From the NCBI GenBank assembly GCA_004556875.1, contig SFFP01000005.1, positions 1 through 26,680 of the forward strand: a stretch of DNA of 26,680 nucleotides. Reading direction: 5' to 3'. Numbering within the stretch: position 1 is the first letter of the stretch; each line of letters begins with the position of its first letter. The position numbers and the translations under genes are program-made. Below the pieces are notes generated by a model, which worked only from the letters and a program-made list of their open reading frames with translations, did no database searches and was not told the DNA's origin. The DNA comes from Ruminococcus flavefaciens (GTDB lineage: Bacteria; Bacillota_A; Clostridia; Oscillospirales; Ruminococcaceae). Shown piece by piece: positions 14,340 to 22,906 of the stretch.

Positions 14340-15003
14340 TATCAGTTTCTCCCGACTGTATGCTTTTTTCTGCACTTCGTTTTCCCAATTTTCTTTCAAA
14401 GAAGCGGAAAAGCAGAACAACTGCCACTATTAGTACAGCAATGGCAACTACAGCTATTATACTGCGCAGCTTGCTATAGGTGGCTCCTCCAAAACTAAAG
14501 GCAAGGCTCTCGCCGTCTGCCTTGAAAATGTACATAACAGGTGTTTTGAAAAATGCATATCCTACATCTGCTGTATTTGTGACCATAAGGATATTGCCCT
14601 TGCTGTCGCAGTAGGCAAGCTTCACTCTGTTAAGCTCATTGAAAATCTTGTAATTCTTTGTGTTATATGTGTAATGTGCTTCGCCGCTATGAACGGAGTC
14701 AAATTTCACGCAGCCATGGCGGAGCAAAAAGCTCGTATAGCCGTCCTTATCGTATTCTGCAAGCTCGCAGTCCTTATCAAGTCCGAGGAGCTTTCCGTTC
14801 TCCTCGTTGAAATCAACTGCGTATTTATCATCGCCTTTGGCTTTTACAAGCAGGTCCACGAATTCCGTACCCTCGGGAGCATTTTCAAATCCGATCCGCT
14901 GCCATGTTTCATCGTGATCCCACGCAAAGGCTGTCATACAGCCGAAAAAACACATAAATACTGCGAAATATACTGCGATGAATGCTTTTACTGCTCGTTT
15001 CAT
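14332..15003 (-). CDS. Secreted/anchored protein with C-terminal membrane span, unknown
   Basis: 223 residues. It has a signal peptide (MKRAVKAFIAVYFAVFMCFF ... AFA, cleavage near residue 27), an extracytoplasmic domain of about 150 residues, a membrane segment at about 180-202 (IIAVVAIAVLIVAVVLLFRF) and a short basic then acidic cytosolic tail. It is a type I single-span membrane protein. The outer domain is beta-rich with Tyr/Phe and no motif I recognise. It sits 9 bases after mutL and overlaps miaA by 8 bases, so it is translated with them although nothing links it to repair or tRNA modification. Function unknown. Confidence 0.75.
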   Translation of the reverse strand: MKRAVKAFIAVYFAVFMCFFGCMTAFAWDHDETWQRIGFENAPEGTEFVDLLVKAKGDDKYAVDFNEENGKLLGLDKDCELAEYDKDGYTSFLLRHGCVKFDSVHSGEAHYTYNTKNYKIFNELNRVKLAYCDSKGNILMVTNTADVGYAFFKTPVMYIFKADGESLAFSFGGATYSKLRSIIAVVAIAVLIVAVVLLFRFFERKLGKRSAEKSIQSGETDNE

Positions 15004-15012
15004 AGTTTTTCC

Positions 15013-17049
15013 TTACGTTCTCTTGAACTGATGTGAGATATTGCTCTTTGTCATAGTAAATATGACAGGTCTGCCATGGGGACAATGGCGTATCCTCTCA
15101 TCGAAGTAGACCTGCTCCGCAAGCGACTGAAGCTCCTCGATACTGTTCTTGTCATTGCCCTTTATTGCCGATTTGCAGGCAACTGTGTGGAGCATATCGT
15201 CCAGCATATGTGACTGCGGGTCATGGCTGTACATACGCAGGTTGTTGGCTATCTCTGAGATTATGTCCTCCATGTCAAGCTCCATTATAAATGTAGGAAC
15301 AGCCGTTGCAACTGCGCATGGCTTCTCGGAAAAATCAAATGTAAAGCCTAAATCCGCAAGAAGCTCCTGATTTGTTTCAAGTGCGCTGAATTCATCACCT
15401 GTGAGGAGCACTCTTACTCCTGTAAGGAGCTGTTGGCTGTACTGGCGGCAGTTCCTGCTCTTTAAGCGCTCAAAGATTATACGCTCATGAGCGGCGTGCT
15501 TGTCTATCATTATCATGGTATCATCGCCAAGCTCCGCAATGACATAGAGTCCGAAGGCTTCACCGATAACACGTATCTTCGGCTTTTCCGTCCATACCGA
15601 CTCTTCCTTTTCCTCAGCCGCAGGCTGTGCAGGGGCAGGCTGTACTGCTGTGAATGCCTGCTGAGTGATATAGCTGAATCCCTCTACGGGAGCAGGCGGC
15701 TCAGGCTCTTTCACAGGCACAGGCTCAGGTTTGCTCTCGGAAACAGTCGGAGCAGGCGTCGGCTCTTCATAAACAGGTGCAGACTGCACAGGCTTTTCGT
15801 ACACGGGCGCTGTAAACTGCTTATGCTCGTCATAGGCTGTACTCGGCTTGATATCCGCAGTATACGGTTCTTCCGCATATTCTCTGCGGACAGGCTGAGG
15901 CGGCGTATTCACAGGCGCAGTAGCTTCCGCAAGCTTCTGCTCTGTCTCCTCTATCTTGTCAACAGGTGTGAACAAGAATTCCTGCTGTTTCATTTCTTCC
16001 TGCTCGGGAGCGGCTTTTGTCCAGTCAGCGTGAGGTTTAAGCTCAAATTCGTAGATGAGCCCGTCCTTCATCATAGCATTCTTCACAGCGAAGTAAACCG
16101 CATCGGACACGGACTTTTCATTGGTAAACCTCACCTCTGCCTTTGTCGGATGGATATTTACGTCCATATTGTGGGGCGGCAGGTCTATGAGAAGCACACA
16201 GGCAGGGAATTTTCCTGTCATTATCATGTTCGTATAGGCATTTTCCAGTGCCGCAGAGCAAAGCCGTGAACGGACATATCTGCCATTTACGAAGAAATTC
16301 TGGAAAGCACGGTTGTTCTTTGAGTACAGCGGCTTGATAACGTATCCGCCTACGTGGACTCCCTCATACTCATAGTCAACAGGTATGAGGTCACGGGCGA
16401 AATCGCGTCCGTAAACTGCATAGACCGCAGAAAAAAGCTCACCGTCGCCGCTGGAATTGAACTCTGTACGGTTATCGCGTATAAAGCGAAAAGCTATGTC
16501 GGGGTGTGACATAGTTATCTTCTGGAGTATGTTGCTTACCGCATTCGCCTCGGTAACATCCTTTTTCATAAACTTGCGTCTTGCAGGCACATTGTAGAAA
16601 AGGTCGCGGATAATAACAGTAGTGCCGTCGGGACAGCCGCTCTGCTCATGAGATTTTTCAACACTTCCCTCAATAGTATAGAGAGCGCCGTAAAGCTCCT
16701 CTTTCTGCTTGGTCATTATCTCAACACGGGCAACTGCCGCAACAGAAGCAAGAGCTTCACCGCGGAAGCCGAGAGTAAGGATATTGTCAAGGTCTTCCTT
16801 TTCTCTTATCTTGCTTGTGGCATGACGAAGAAATGCCTTTGGTACGTCGTCAAAGGACATTCCGCAGCCGTCATCTGTGACGCGCATATATGTAGTTCCG
16901 CCGTTTTTTATCTCAACGGTAATATGAGTTGCGCCCGAGTCTATGGAGTTTTCCACAAGCTCCTTTATGACCGATGAGGGACGCTCTATGACCTCGCCTG
17001 CGGCGATAAGCTCTGATATTTCCTTGCTAAGGACGTTTATAGGGGGCAT
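15013..17049 (-). CDS. mutL: DNA mismatch repair protein MutL (endonuclease type)
   Basis: 678 residues. GHKL ATPase motifs: ELIAAGEVIERPSSVIKELV, DDGCGMSFDDV, LGFRGEALASVAAV and the FYNVPARRKF segment. A Pro/Glu-rich linker at about residues 380-480 contains imperfect PVYE.P repeats. The C-terminal dimerisation domain carries the nicking-endonuclease motif DKHAAHERIIFE (D.HA..E....E) plus ACKSAIKGND and CPHGRP, as in organisms lacking MutH. It couples MutS recognition to strand nicking. The start at 17049 has AAGGAAG upstream. One unknown gene separates it from mutS. Confidence 0.96.
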   Translation of the reverse strand: MPPINVLSKEISELIAAGEVIERPSSVIKELVENSIDSGATHITVEIKNGGTTYMRVTDDGCGMSFDDVPKAFLRHATSKIREKEDLDNILTLGFRGEALASVAAVARVEIMTKQKEELYGALYTIEGSVEKSHEQSGCPDGTTVIIRDLFYNVPARRKFMKKDVTEANAVSNILQKITMSHPDIAFRFIRDNRTEFNSSGDGELFSAVYAVYGRDFARDLIPVDYEYEGVHVGGYVIKPLYSKNNRAFQNFFVNGRYVRSRLCSAALENAYTNMIMTGKFPACVLLIDLPPHNMDVNIHPTKAEVRFTNEKSVSDAVYFAVKNAMMKDGLIYEFELKPHADWTKAAPEQEEMKQQEFLFTPVDKIEETEQKLAEATAPVNTPPQPVRREYAEEPYTADIKPSTAYDEHKQFTAPVYEKPVQSAPVYEEPTPAPTVSESKPEPVPVKEPEPPAPVEGFSYITQQAFTAVQPAPAQPAAEEKEESVWTEKPKIRVIGEAFGLYVIAELGDDTMIMIDKHAAHERIIFERLKSRNCRQYSQQLLTGVRVLLTGDEFSALETNQELLADLGFTFDFSEKPCAVATAVPTFIMELDMEDIISEIANNLRMYSHDPQSHMLDDMLHTVACKSAIKGNDKNSIEELQSLAEQVYFDERIRHCPHGRPVIFTMTKSNISHQFKRT

Positions 17050-17080
17050 TGTTTACTTCCTTTCTGATTTGAAGCGCGGT

Positions 17081-17701
17081 TCAGACCAGCTTTACCCGTT
17101 TTGGTGTTAGTATTACTCCGCCGTATTCGATATGCTCGGCAGTATAATTAGCTGTATCCATGTGTCCGAACTGCTTTTCCGATACGATAGCAAATGGACA
17201 GGCAGAGGGTTCAGCGCCTTCCCTTATGTCCATTTCGGGAGTAATTCCCTCGCCAAGCTCAAGCTCTGTCTGCATTGTGCGTGTTTTCGGCAGTATCCAC
17301 AGCTTTGAAGCAATGGCTTTCAGCTTCTCCACAGCCTCTTTCTTATAGGTATCGCCCTCAACGTGTACCTCGTCCTGAGGTATCAGCAGAGTAAAGATAT
17401 ACTCTCCGCGTATAGGTTCTTCGTTCATGATAATGCCGCGAACCCCGGAAAATCCTTCATAGCCAAAGTACATCTGCTTATAGTCGTTGGAAACATCCTC
17501 GTCATATCCAAGCTCGAAGTCATCTTCCAGCTTTTTCTGATTCCAGTCCATGATATCTTCCATAGACTCGTTTTCGTATCCATTCAGTCCGCCTTTGAAT
17601 TCAAGACCGGCGTGCTTGATGTAAGCGGTAAGCTCTTTCATATTGTCGAAATCCAGCTCTGCACGGCTGAATTCCATTGTCATTGAAAAATATGCAGGCA
17701 T
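17081..17701 (-). CDS. Unknown cytosolic protein between mutS and mutL
   Basis: 206 residues, no signal peptide or membrane span, acidic overall (many D/E between residues 45 and 75). It contains two LxLxxGxxxTPE-like beta strands and a GFSGVRGIIM segment, but no domain I can name. The start at 17701 has a strong GGAGG seven bases upstream. It is in the same direction as mutS (52 bases upstream, with a hairpin between) and mutL (31 bases downstream). Such placement suggests co-expression rather than function; a role in mismatch repair is only a hypothesis. Confidence 0.75.
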   Translation of the reverse strand: MPAYFSMTMEFSRAELDFDNMKELTAYIKHAGLEFKGGLNGYENESMEDIMDWNQKKLEDDFELGYDEDVSNDYKQMYFGYEGFSGVRGIIMNEEPIRGEYIFTLLIPQDEVHVEGDTYKKEAVEKLKAIASKLWILPKTRTMQTELELGEGITPEMDIREGAEPSACPFAIVSEKQFGHMDTANYTAEHIEYGGVILTPKRVKLV

Positions 17702-17731
17702 TTTTTAGCCTCCTTTTATAATTATTAAGCA

Positions 17732-17751
17732 GAACGCCGAGAACGGCGTTC
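17732..17751 (-). other. Perfect 8-bp hairpin after mutS
   Basis: GAACGCCG and CGGCGTTC form a perfect stem with a 4-base loop, one base after the mutS stop codon. No T-run follows on the minus strand, so it is unlikely to be a full terminator. It may protect or process the mRNA, or act as a weak attenuator between mutS and the next gene. Confidence 0.5.
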
Positions 17752-17752
17752 A

Positions 17753-20371
17753 CTACTGTATAGCCTTCAGCATATCCCTGAGAAGCTCACGGCACTCTCC
17801 GTCTGAAAGCTCGTCTATATTGGTCTTTTCCAGCATTTCCAGAGCCGCTTCTCTGCCGAGACTGCCGAAACTTATCTGTCCGAAGTCGTCATTCTTGACC
17901 ACAGGGCGCTCTGCTTCGTGAGCCTTCTCCATTTCTTCAAGAAGCTCTCTTGCACGGCTGACCACCTTTGCAGGTAGTCCTGCCAGCTTTGCAACGTCAA
18001 CGCCGTAGCTCTCGTCAACACCGCCGCGGACTATCTTTCGCAGGAAACGTATAGTGCCGCCGTGCTTGTTTACGGCAATACTGTAGTTCTTTACGCCATC
18101 AAGCTCATTTTCAAGTCCGATAAGCTCATGATAATGTGTGGCGAAAAGGGTCTTGCAGCCAAGCTTTTTGGAATTGCAGATAAACTCTGCAACCGCTCTT
18201 GCAATGCTGACACCGTCAAATGTGGAAGTACCTCTTCCCACCTCGTCAAGGATAACAAGGCTGTCCTTTGTGGCGTTTTTGAGTATGTCAGAGACCTCGC
18301 TCATTTCCACCATGAATGTGGACTGTCCTGCGGTAAGGTCATCGGAAGCACCGACACGGGTAAATATCTTGTCAACTACCGATATCTTGGCGGAGTCGGC
18401 AGGTACAAAGCTTCCTATCTGAGCCATAAGGACTATAAGGGCGTTCTGACGCATATATGTGGATTTACCCGACATATTAGGTCCTGTGATTATAGACATA
18501 CGGTCCGCCTTTGTATCTATGTAAAGGTCATTTGGCACGAACATCTCGTCAGTGAGCATAAGCTCTACAACAGGGTGTCTGCCTGCCTTAATGTCGATAG
18601 CGCCGTCAAGGACGATATCAGGCTTTACGTACTGATTTCTCAGTGCAACGTCTGCAAATGAACAGAGCACATCAACAGCAGCAACAGCAGAAGCTGTCTT
18701 CTGTACGGCTTCAAGCTTAGTTGCAAGGAAGTCGCGTACCTCTGAGAAGATATCGGCTTCGAGAGCAAGAGCCTTGTCCTTTGCGCCAAGTATTGCATTC
18801 TCAGCATTTTTCAGCTCTTCTGTTATAAAGCGCTCGGCATTGGCAAGAGTCTGCTTGCGTATCCAGCCTTCGGGGATAAGGTCATAGTATGAGCGTGTGA
18901 CCTCAAGATAGTATCCGAAAACTCTGTTGAAGCCTATTTTCAGGTTCTTGATGCCTGTAGCTTCCTTTTCGCGCTGTTCTATCTCGTCGATTATGCTCCT
19001 GCCGTTGTTCATAATGTGGCGAAGCTCATCAAGCTCCTTATTGAAGCCTTCCTTGATGACACCGCCGTCCTTCACGGATATCGGCGGCTCGTCCATAATA
19101 GCATTTTCCACAAGGTTCACAAGCTCGTCAAGTGTGGATATCTCGTCGTTATAACGTGCAAGGAGCTTTGAGTCAGAAAGCTTTTCAAGCTCCTGCTTAA
19201 TGAGCGGAAGCTGCATAGCTGTAGCCGAAAGAGATTTGAGGTCACGGGGATTAGCGCTCTTGTACATTACCTTTGTCATAAGACGTTCAAGGTCATAGAC
19301 TCTGTCAAGCAGGTCTGTAAGGTCTGCAAGCACAACGCTCTTGCGGTAGAGAGACTCTACAGCGTCAAGGCGCTCGATTATCCTTGCAGGACTTTTCAGC
19401 GGCTGTTCTATCCAGTTTTTAAGGAGTCTGCGTCCCATTGAGGTCTTTGTGGAGTCAAGCACCCAGAGCAGTGAGCCTTTCTTCTCCTTGCTGCGGAGAG
19501 TCTCTGTAAGTTCAAGGTTTCGCCTTGCATTGAGGTCAAGACCCATGAACTGGTCACCGCTGAGTATGTCGATAGCAGTAAATCGTGAAACAGAGGTCTT
19601 CTGTGTATCGTTTATGTAATCGAAAAGTCCGCATACTGCCGCACAGTCCGCACCGTCCTCGCTTATGCCCAGCTCAGTCACGGATCTTACGCCGAAAACG
19701 GCTGCTGCCATATCACGGCGCGCTGAGGGAGTAAAGCAGATAGTATCTCTCAGTGTTACTGCGCATGAAAGACGAACCTTTACGAAATCCGCTGCATTTT
19801 TCAGCGAAAGGAAATTCTCGGGGAAGATTATCTCAGCAGGCTGACAGCGTGAAAGCTCATTGATAACGCCTGCTTCAAGGTCCTTGCCCTCAAAGAAGCT
19901 GAGCGAAGCATCTCCTGTTGAGATATCGGCAGAAGCAACGCCGCAGGAGTCTGTATCCTTATCGTAATAGATACTGCATATATAGTTATTGCTGCCGTCG
20001 TCCAGCATACTGCTCTCGGTCAGCGTACCCGGAGTTACCACGCGGATAACATCACGGACTACTATGCCCTTTGTCTCGGCAGGGTCTGTGAGCTGTTCGC
20101 AAACAGCCACCTTGAAGCCTAAGTCGATAAGCTTCTTGATATACATATCCGCCGCATGATAAGGCACTCCGCACATAGGAGCACGTTCCTCAAGTCCGCA
20201 GTCTCTTCCTGTAAGGGTAAGCTCAAGCGCCTTTGAGACAGTTACCGCATCGTCAAAAAACATCTCATAGAAGTCACCGAGACGGAAGAACAGTATACAG
20301 TCCTCGTACTTGTCCTTGACCTCGAAGTACTGCTGCATCATGGGGGATATTTTACTTCTGTCGATTTCCAT
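17753..20371 (-). CDS. mutS: DNA mismatch repair protein MutS
   Basis: 872 residues, the usual length of MutS1. The mismatch-recognition Phe-x-Glu motif is in FFRLGDFYEMFFDDA near the N-terminus. The lever and clamp domains follow. The ATPase has Walker A GPNMSGKSTYMRQ, Walker B LVILDEVGRGTSTFDG and FATHYHEL. The start at 20371 (MEIDRSKISPMMQQYFEVKD) has AAGGAG eight bases upstream; the frame extends to 20428 but that part overlaps the upstream gene's end. It recognises base mismatches and recruits MutL, whose gene lies two positions downstream. Confidence 0.97.
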   Translation of the reverse strand: MEIDRSKISPMMQQYFEVKDKYEDCILFFRLGDFYEMFFDDAVTVSKALELTLTGRDCGLEERAPMCGVPYHAADMYIKKLIDLGFKVAVCEQLTDPAETKGIVVRDVIRVVTPGTLTESSMLDDGSNNYICSIYYDKDTDSCGVASADISTGDASLSFFEGKDLEAGVINELSRCQPAEIIFPENFLSLKNAADFVKVRLSCAVTLRDTICFTPSARRDMAAAVFGVRSVTELGISEDGADCAAVCGLFDYINDTQKTSVSRFTAIDILSGDQFMGLDLNARRNLELTETLRSKEKKGSLLWVLDSTKTSMGRRLLKNWIEQPLKSPARIIERLDAVESLYRKSVVLADLTDLLDRVYDLERLMTKVMYKSANPRDLKSLSATAMQLPLIKQELEKLSDSKLLARYNDEISTLDELVNLVENAIMDEPPISVKDGGVIKEGFNKELDELRHIMNNGRSIIDEIEQREKEATGIKNLKIGFNRVFGYYLEVTRSYYDLIPEGWIRKQTLANAERFITEELKNAENAILGAKDKALALEADIFSEVRDFLATKLEAVQKTASAVAAVDVLCSFADVALRNQYVKPDIVLDGAIDIKAGRHPVVELMLTDEMFVPNDLYIDTKADRMSIITGPNMSGKSTYMRQNALIVLMAQIGSFVPADSAKISVVDKIFTRVGASDDLTAGQSTFMVEMSEVSDILKNATKDSLVILDEVGRGTSTFDGVSIARAVAEFICNSKKLGCKTLFATHYHELIGLENELDGVKNYSIAVNKHGGTIRFLRKIVRGGVDESYGVDVAKLAGLPAKVVSRARELLEEMEKAHEAERPVVKNDDFGQISFGSLGREAALEMLEKTNIDELSDGECRELLRDMLKAIQ

Positions 20372-20388
20372 TGGTTTAGCTCCTTTTC

Positions 20389-21030
20389 TCAGCTTTTGAT
20401 CAGTAATAATATCATCAGCACAGCGCATACTGCCAGAAAAGCAAATACACCTGCCAATGCAAGGATACGGACTTTCAGTGACGGAAGTCCGATATTGTTT
20501 TCTATAGGTATTTCATAGGCTCTCGCCCATTTCATAAGCTCGCCGCAGCCATCGTGTGCCTTTGTTAGCCTTAGCACAGGCTTACCGCCGCTTATGACCT
20601 TAACATCGTCGTTTTTACAGCAAATACGCTCTATATCACAGGTAAAATAGCTCTTATCGCTGATCTTCAGCTCTTCACCGATGACCCTTGCTATATTTTC
20701 CGAAAGAAATTCGCGGAACACCGTGACCGCCATGAGGGCAACTCCTATGACTGCCGCAATGATTGCTATTTTTTCATCGATCTCCTTTTCGCCTGTGATA
20801 CTTGTTTTTGTAATGTAAAATCCTAAGTCAGCCAGAAGATCAGCTGCTGCCGCACTGAGACAGGCTCTGTTTGCCGCACGCTTCTGTGAAGGGATATCTA
20901 TCTCAAACCTGCGTTTCGGCGGTTCGGGTGAGGTCATTTCGATGATATGATCGACTCTCTCTGCCTTCATATCCATCTCAATGCTAAGCTTTCTGTTCTC
21001 CGCCTGCTGTTCTTTATCAGGGATATACAT
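20389..21030 (-). CDS. Membrane protein, paralogue of its upstream neighbour (copy 2)
   Basis: 213 residues. A charged N-terminus of about 55 residues precedes a membrane region at about 100-125 (IAIIAAVIGVALMAVTVF). A soluble beta-rich part of ~60 residues follows (ISDKSYFTCDIERICCKN, then GGKPVLRLTKAHDGCGELMKWARAYEIPI). A last membrane segment ends the protein (about 190-211). The DGC..L.+WAR.Y.IP motif and layout recur in the protein encoded just upstream, so the two are tandem paralogues. The soluble part has the strand pattern of a bacterial PH-like domain, which is a guess. The start at 21030 has AGAGG eight bases upstream. Confidence 0.7.
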   Translation of the reverse strand: MYIPDKEQQAENRKLSIEMDMKAERVDHIIEMTSPEPPKRRFEIDIPSQKRAANRACLSAAAADLLADLGFYITKTSITGEKEIDEKIAIIAAVIGVALMAVTVFREFLSENIARVIGEELKISDKSYFTCDIERICCKNDDVKVISGGKPVLRLTKAHDGCGELMKWARAYEIPIENNIGLPSLKVRILALAGVFAFLAVCAVLMILLLIKS

Positions 21031-21061
21031 ACTGCTCACCTCTTACAGATCGTTTCCGCCG

Positions 21062-21667
21062 TCACATTCTTTTGAGGTAAAAAATCAGAAATGCCAATGC
21101 CATGCAGGCAAGTACGACAGTAACCACCATAACGGTCTGCTTCTTCTGTATATTCTTTGTATCATCGTCAGAATCATCATTTACAGGGATATTGTACAGC
21201 CTTGCCCATCTTATAAGATCGCTGCAGCCGTCACACGCCTTATGTACATTCAATATCATCTTACTGCCTGATAACAGCCTGATGTTGAACATCGAAAATT
21301 TTTTAAATTCGGTTATATCACTGCAATTATAAGTTTTTCCTCTTACTGTTATATTGTCGCCGTCAATGCTTGCTATGACCTGTTTCTCCATATTAAATGC
21401 ACTTATCAGACTAAATACCGCAGAAACAGCACCTAAAACAGATAAAACGAGGACATATTTTCTGAAAGCCGACAAAAACAGCATAAAATTAACTATCATA
21501 ATACCAACGCCTAATAAGCCGCTGTAAGCTGCCTGCTTTGAAGCTTTAACGCTCTCTTCGCCATACCTGATCTCAAAGCTGTGAGGCGGTGCAAGTCCGT
21601 CACTATATTTTATCAGTTGATTTACCTTTGCGACCTTATCACAGATAGCTTTCTTATCAATATTCAT
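21062..21667 (-). CDS. Membrane protein, paralogue of its downstream neighbour (copy 1)
   Basis: 201 residues. An N-terminal soluble stretch includes APPHSFEIRYGE. Two adjacent membrane segments lie at about residues 49-93. A PH-like soluble part (IASIDGDNITVRGKTYNCSD, then GSKMILNVHKACDGCSDLIR and WARLYNIPV) precedes a C-terminal membrane segment at about 178-198. It shares the DGC..L..WAR.Y.IP motif and overall plan with the next gene. It starts 9 bases after the ylbF-like stop with no clear ribosome site, suggesting translational reinitiation. Function unknown. Confidence 0.7.
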   Translation of the reverse strand: MNIDKKAICDKVAKVNQLIKYSDGLAPPHSFEIRYGEESVKASKQAAYSGLLGVGIMIVNFMLFLSAFRKYVLVLSVLGAVSAVFSLISAFNMEKQVIASIDGDNITVRGKTYNCSDITEFKKFSMFNIRLLSGSKMILNVHKACDGCSDLIRWARLYNIPVNDDSDDDTKNIQKKQTVMVVTVVLACMALAFLIFYLKRM

Positions 21668-21676
21668 AAACCATTA

Positions 21677-22084
21677 TCAGTGACAGCCTGCACATGAAGC
21701 ACAGCTTCCGCTGCAGCCTGACTCAGGTATCTGACAGGTCTCAGGGTCTTCGCCGTTTGCGCAGAGACTGATTATCTGCTGAACGTTTGAAACAAGCTTT
21801 TCAAGTGCCTGCTGAGCGCCTGAGAAAACGATCATCTTAGGGTTCTTCATGATCTTGCTGTATACGGATTTAAGCTCTGTATCAAGTGCCTTTATGTTAT
21901 CAGAATCAGGCTCTTCTGCGCTCATAGCGCTGCCTAAATTCATACGGAGATCTTCAAAGCGTGCAATGTCCTCCTGAAGCTCCTTATCCTCATCGTTAGC
22001 CTGCTTTGCAAGCATATATGCAACATATCTGTCGTCCTGCTGAAGTGCCTTTCCAAGCTCTCTTGCCATTTCCATAATATCCAT
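21677..22084 (-). CDS. YlbF-family regulator with Cys-rich tail
   Basis: 135 residues, mostly helical. MDIMEMARELGKALQQDDRY and AYMLAKQANDEDKELQEDI match YlbF/YmcA family proteins. The end is GCSGSCASCAGCH, four Cys and a His within 13 residues. Bacillus YlbF and YmcA with YaaT form a complex bearing iron-sulfur clusters that affects RNase Y activity and competence/sporulation; the tail here could bind such a cluster or zinc. The start at 22084 has AAAGGAG about ten bases upstream; a longer frame upstream overlaps the lipoprotein gene in a different frame. The family is fairly sure, the exact role is not. Confidence 0.8.
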   Translation of the reverse strand: MDIMEMARELGKALQQDDRYVAYMLAKQANDEDKELQEDIARFEDLRMNLGSAMSAEEPDSDNIKALDTELKSVYSKIMKNPKMIVFSGAQQALEKLVSNVQQIISLCANGEDPETCQIPESGCSGSCASCAGCH

Positions 22085-22121
22085 TTTAATATTCTCCTTT
22101 AAATGATAATTGTTTTTATTT

Positions 22122-22904
22122 TCAGCCGACATAGTCGAGGTAAAGTCCGTCGAACTCCTCGGAAGATCCGTCTGAGTGATAGAAATACGACTTAGGCTCA
22201 CTGTTTGCATCAAACTTGTAAGCACCGACGAATTCCATACGTTTTATGCCCTTTTCCTCAAGCACCTGATCGTATGAAGTAATGCTCTCATCAAGAGTGA
22301 AATCATAGTGATCTGTGGATTTTAAAGTGCCGTTTTCCCATACATTGTACATTATACTTGCTGAACCCATGTGTCCCCACAGAATAACGAAATTTCCTGT
22401 GTTCTCATCATAGCAGAACGAAGTATGTCCGCCGCCGAAAATGCCTAGGTCCTGAAGCTCGCACTCTTCATCAAATCTGTATATGTGTATCTGATAATCA
22501 GCCTCGCAGGTGCCGTATTTCAGTATAAGCTCAGGTATTCCGTCAACATCAAGGTCGCGGTAAGCATATTCAATGCTTGCCATGCCTTCATTTTCGGCAG
22601 CTGTCTTATCGAATATCCTCTGTATCTCGCCCTGAAATACAGCAGGATACATATCCATTCTTCCGCCTGCGGATACCATGCCGTCAGGCTCTTTTGTTGT
22701 AACAGCTTCTTCGGTTTCAGTCTCAACAACTGTAGTTTCAGCCTCGGCAGTTGTTTCTGCCTCGGTAGTTTCTTCTGCGGCTGCAGTTGTTTCAGCTGCC
22801 GCTGTAGTGGTTTCAGCCTTTGAAGCTGCTGTTTCGTTTTCTGTCTTGCCGCAGCCTGCAAGCACAGCTGCTAAAAGACATGAGATTGCAATAATTCTTT
22901 TCAT
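22122..22904 (-). CDS. Lipoprotein with Thr/Glu-rich linker
   Basis: 260 residues. The lipobox is LLAAVLAGC, with the acylated Cys at residue 18. A low-complexity spacer of about 50 residues follows (ETT/AAA/EAE repeats, residues ~28-75), as is common in Ruminococcus surface lipoproteins, and then a globular domain of about 175 residues. The domain contains YRDLDVDGIPELIL, an EF-hand-like DxDxDG calcium-binding loop of the FG-GAP/VCBS or dockerin-like style, and an aromatic C-terminus. It is probably exported and anchored in the membrane after processing by the LspA encoded in the same run. It starts 2 bases after miaB (AAGGAAG ribosome site). Binding partner unknown. Confidence 0.82.
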   Translation of the reverse strand: MKRIIAISCLLAAVLAGCGKTENETAASKAETTTAAAETTAAAEETTEAETTAEAETTVVETETEEAVTTKEPDGMVSAGGRMDMYPAVFQGEIQRIFDKTAAENEGMASIEYAYRDLDVDGIPELILKYGTCEADYQIHIYRFDEECELQDLGIFGGGHTSFCYDENTGNFVILWGHMGSASIMYNVWENGTLKSTDHYDFTLDESITSYDQVLEEKGIKRMEFVGAYKFDANSEPKSYFYHSDGSSEEFDGLYLDYVG

Positions 22905-22906
22905 TT

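Noticed and set aside
15487..16269. 260-codon plus-strand frame opposite mutL.
   Set aside because: It is antisense to conserved MutL domains, Arg/Leu/Cys-rich, without start signals.
22520..22861. Gln/Leu/Lys-rich minus-strand frame inside the lipoprotein gene.
   Set aside because: It is a shifted reading of the Thr/Glu/Ala repeat codons of the lipoprotein linker.
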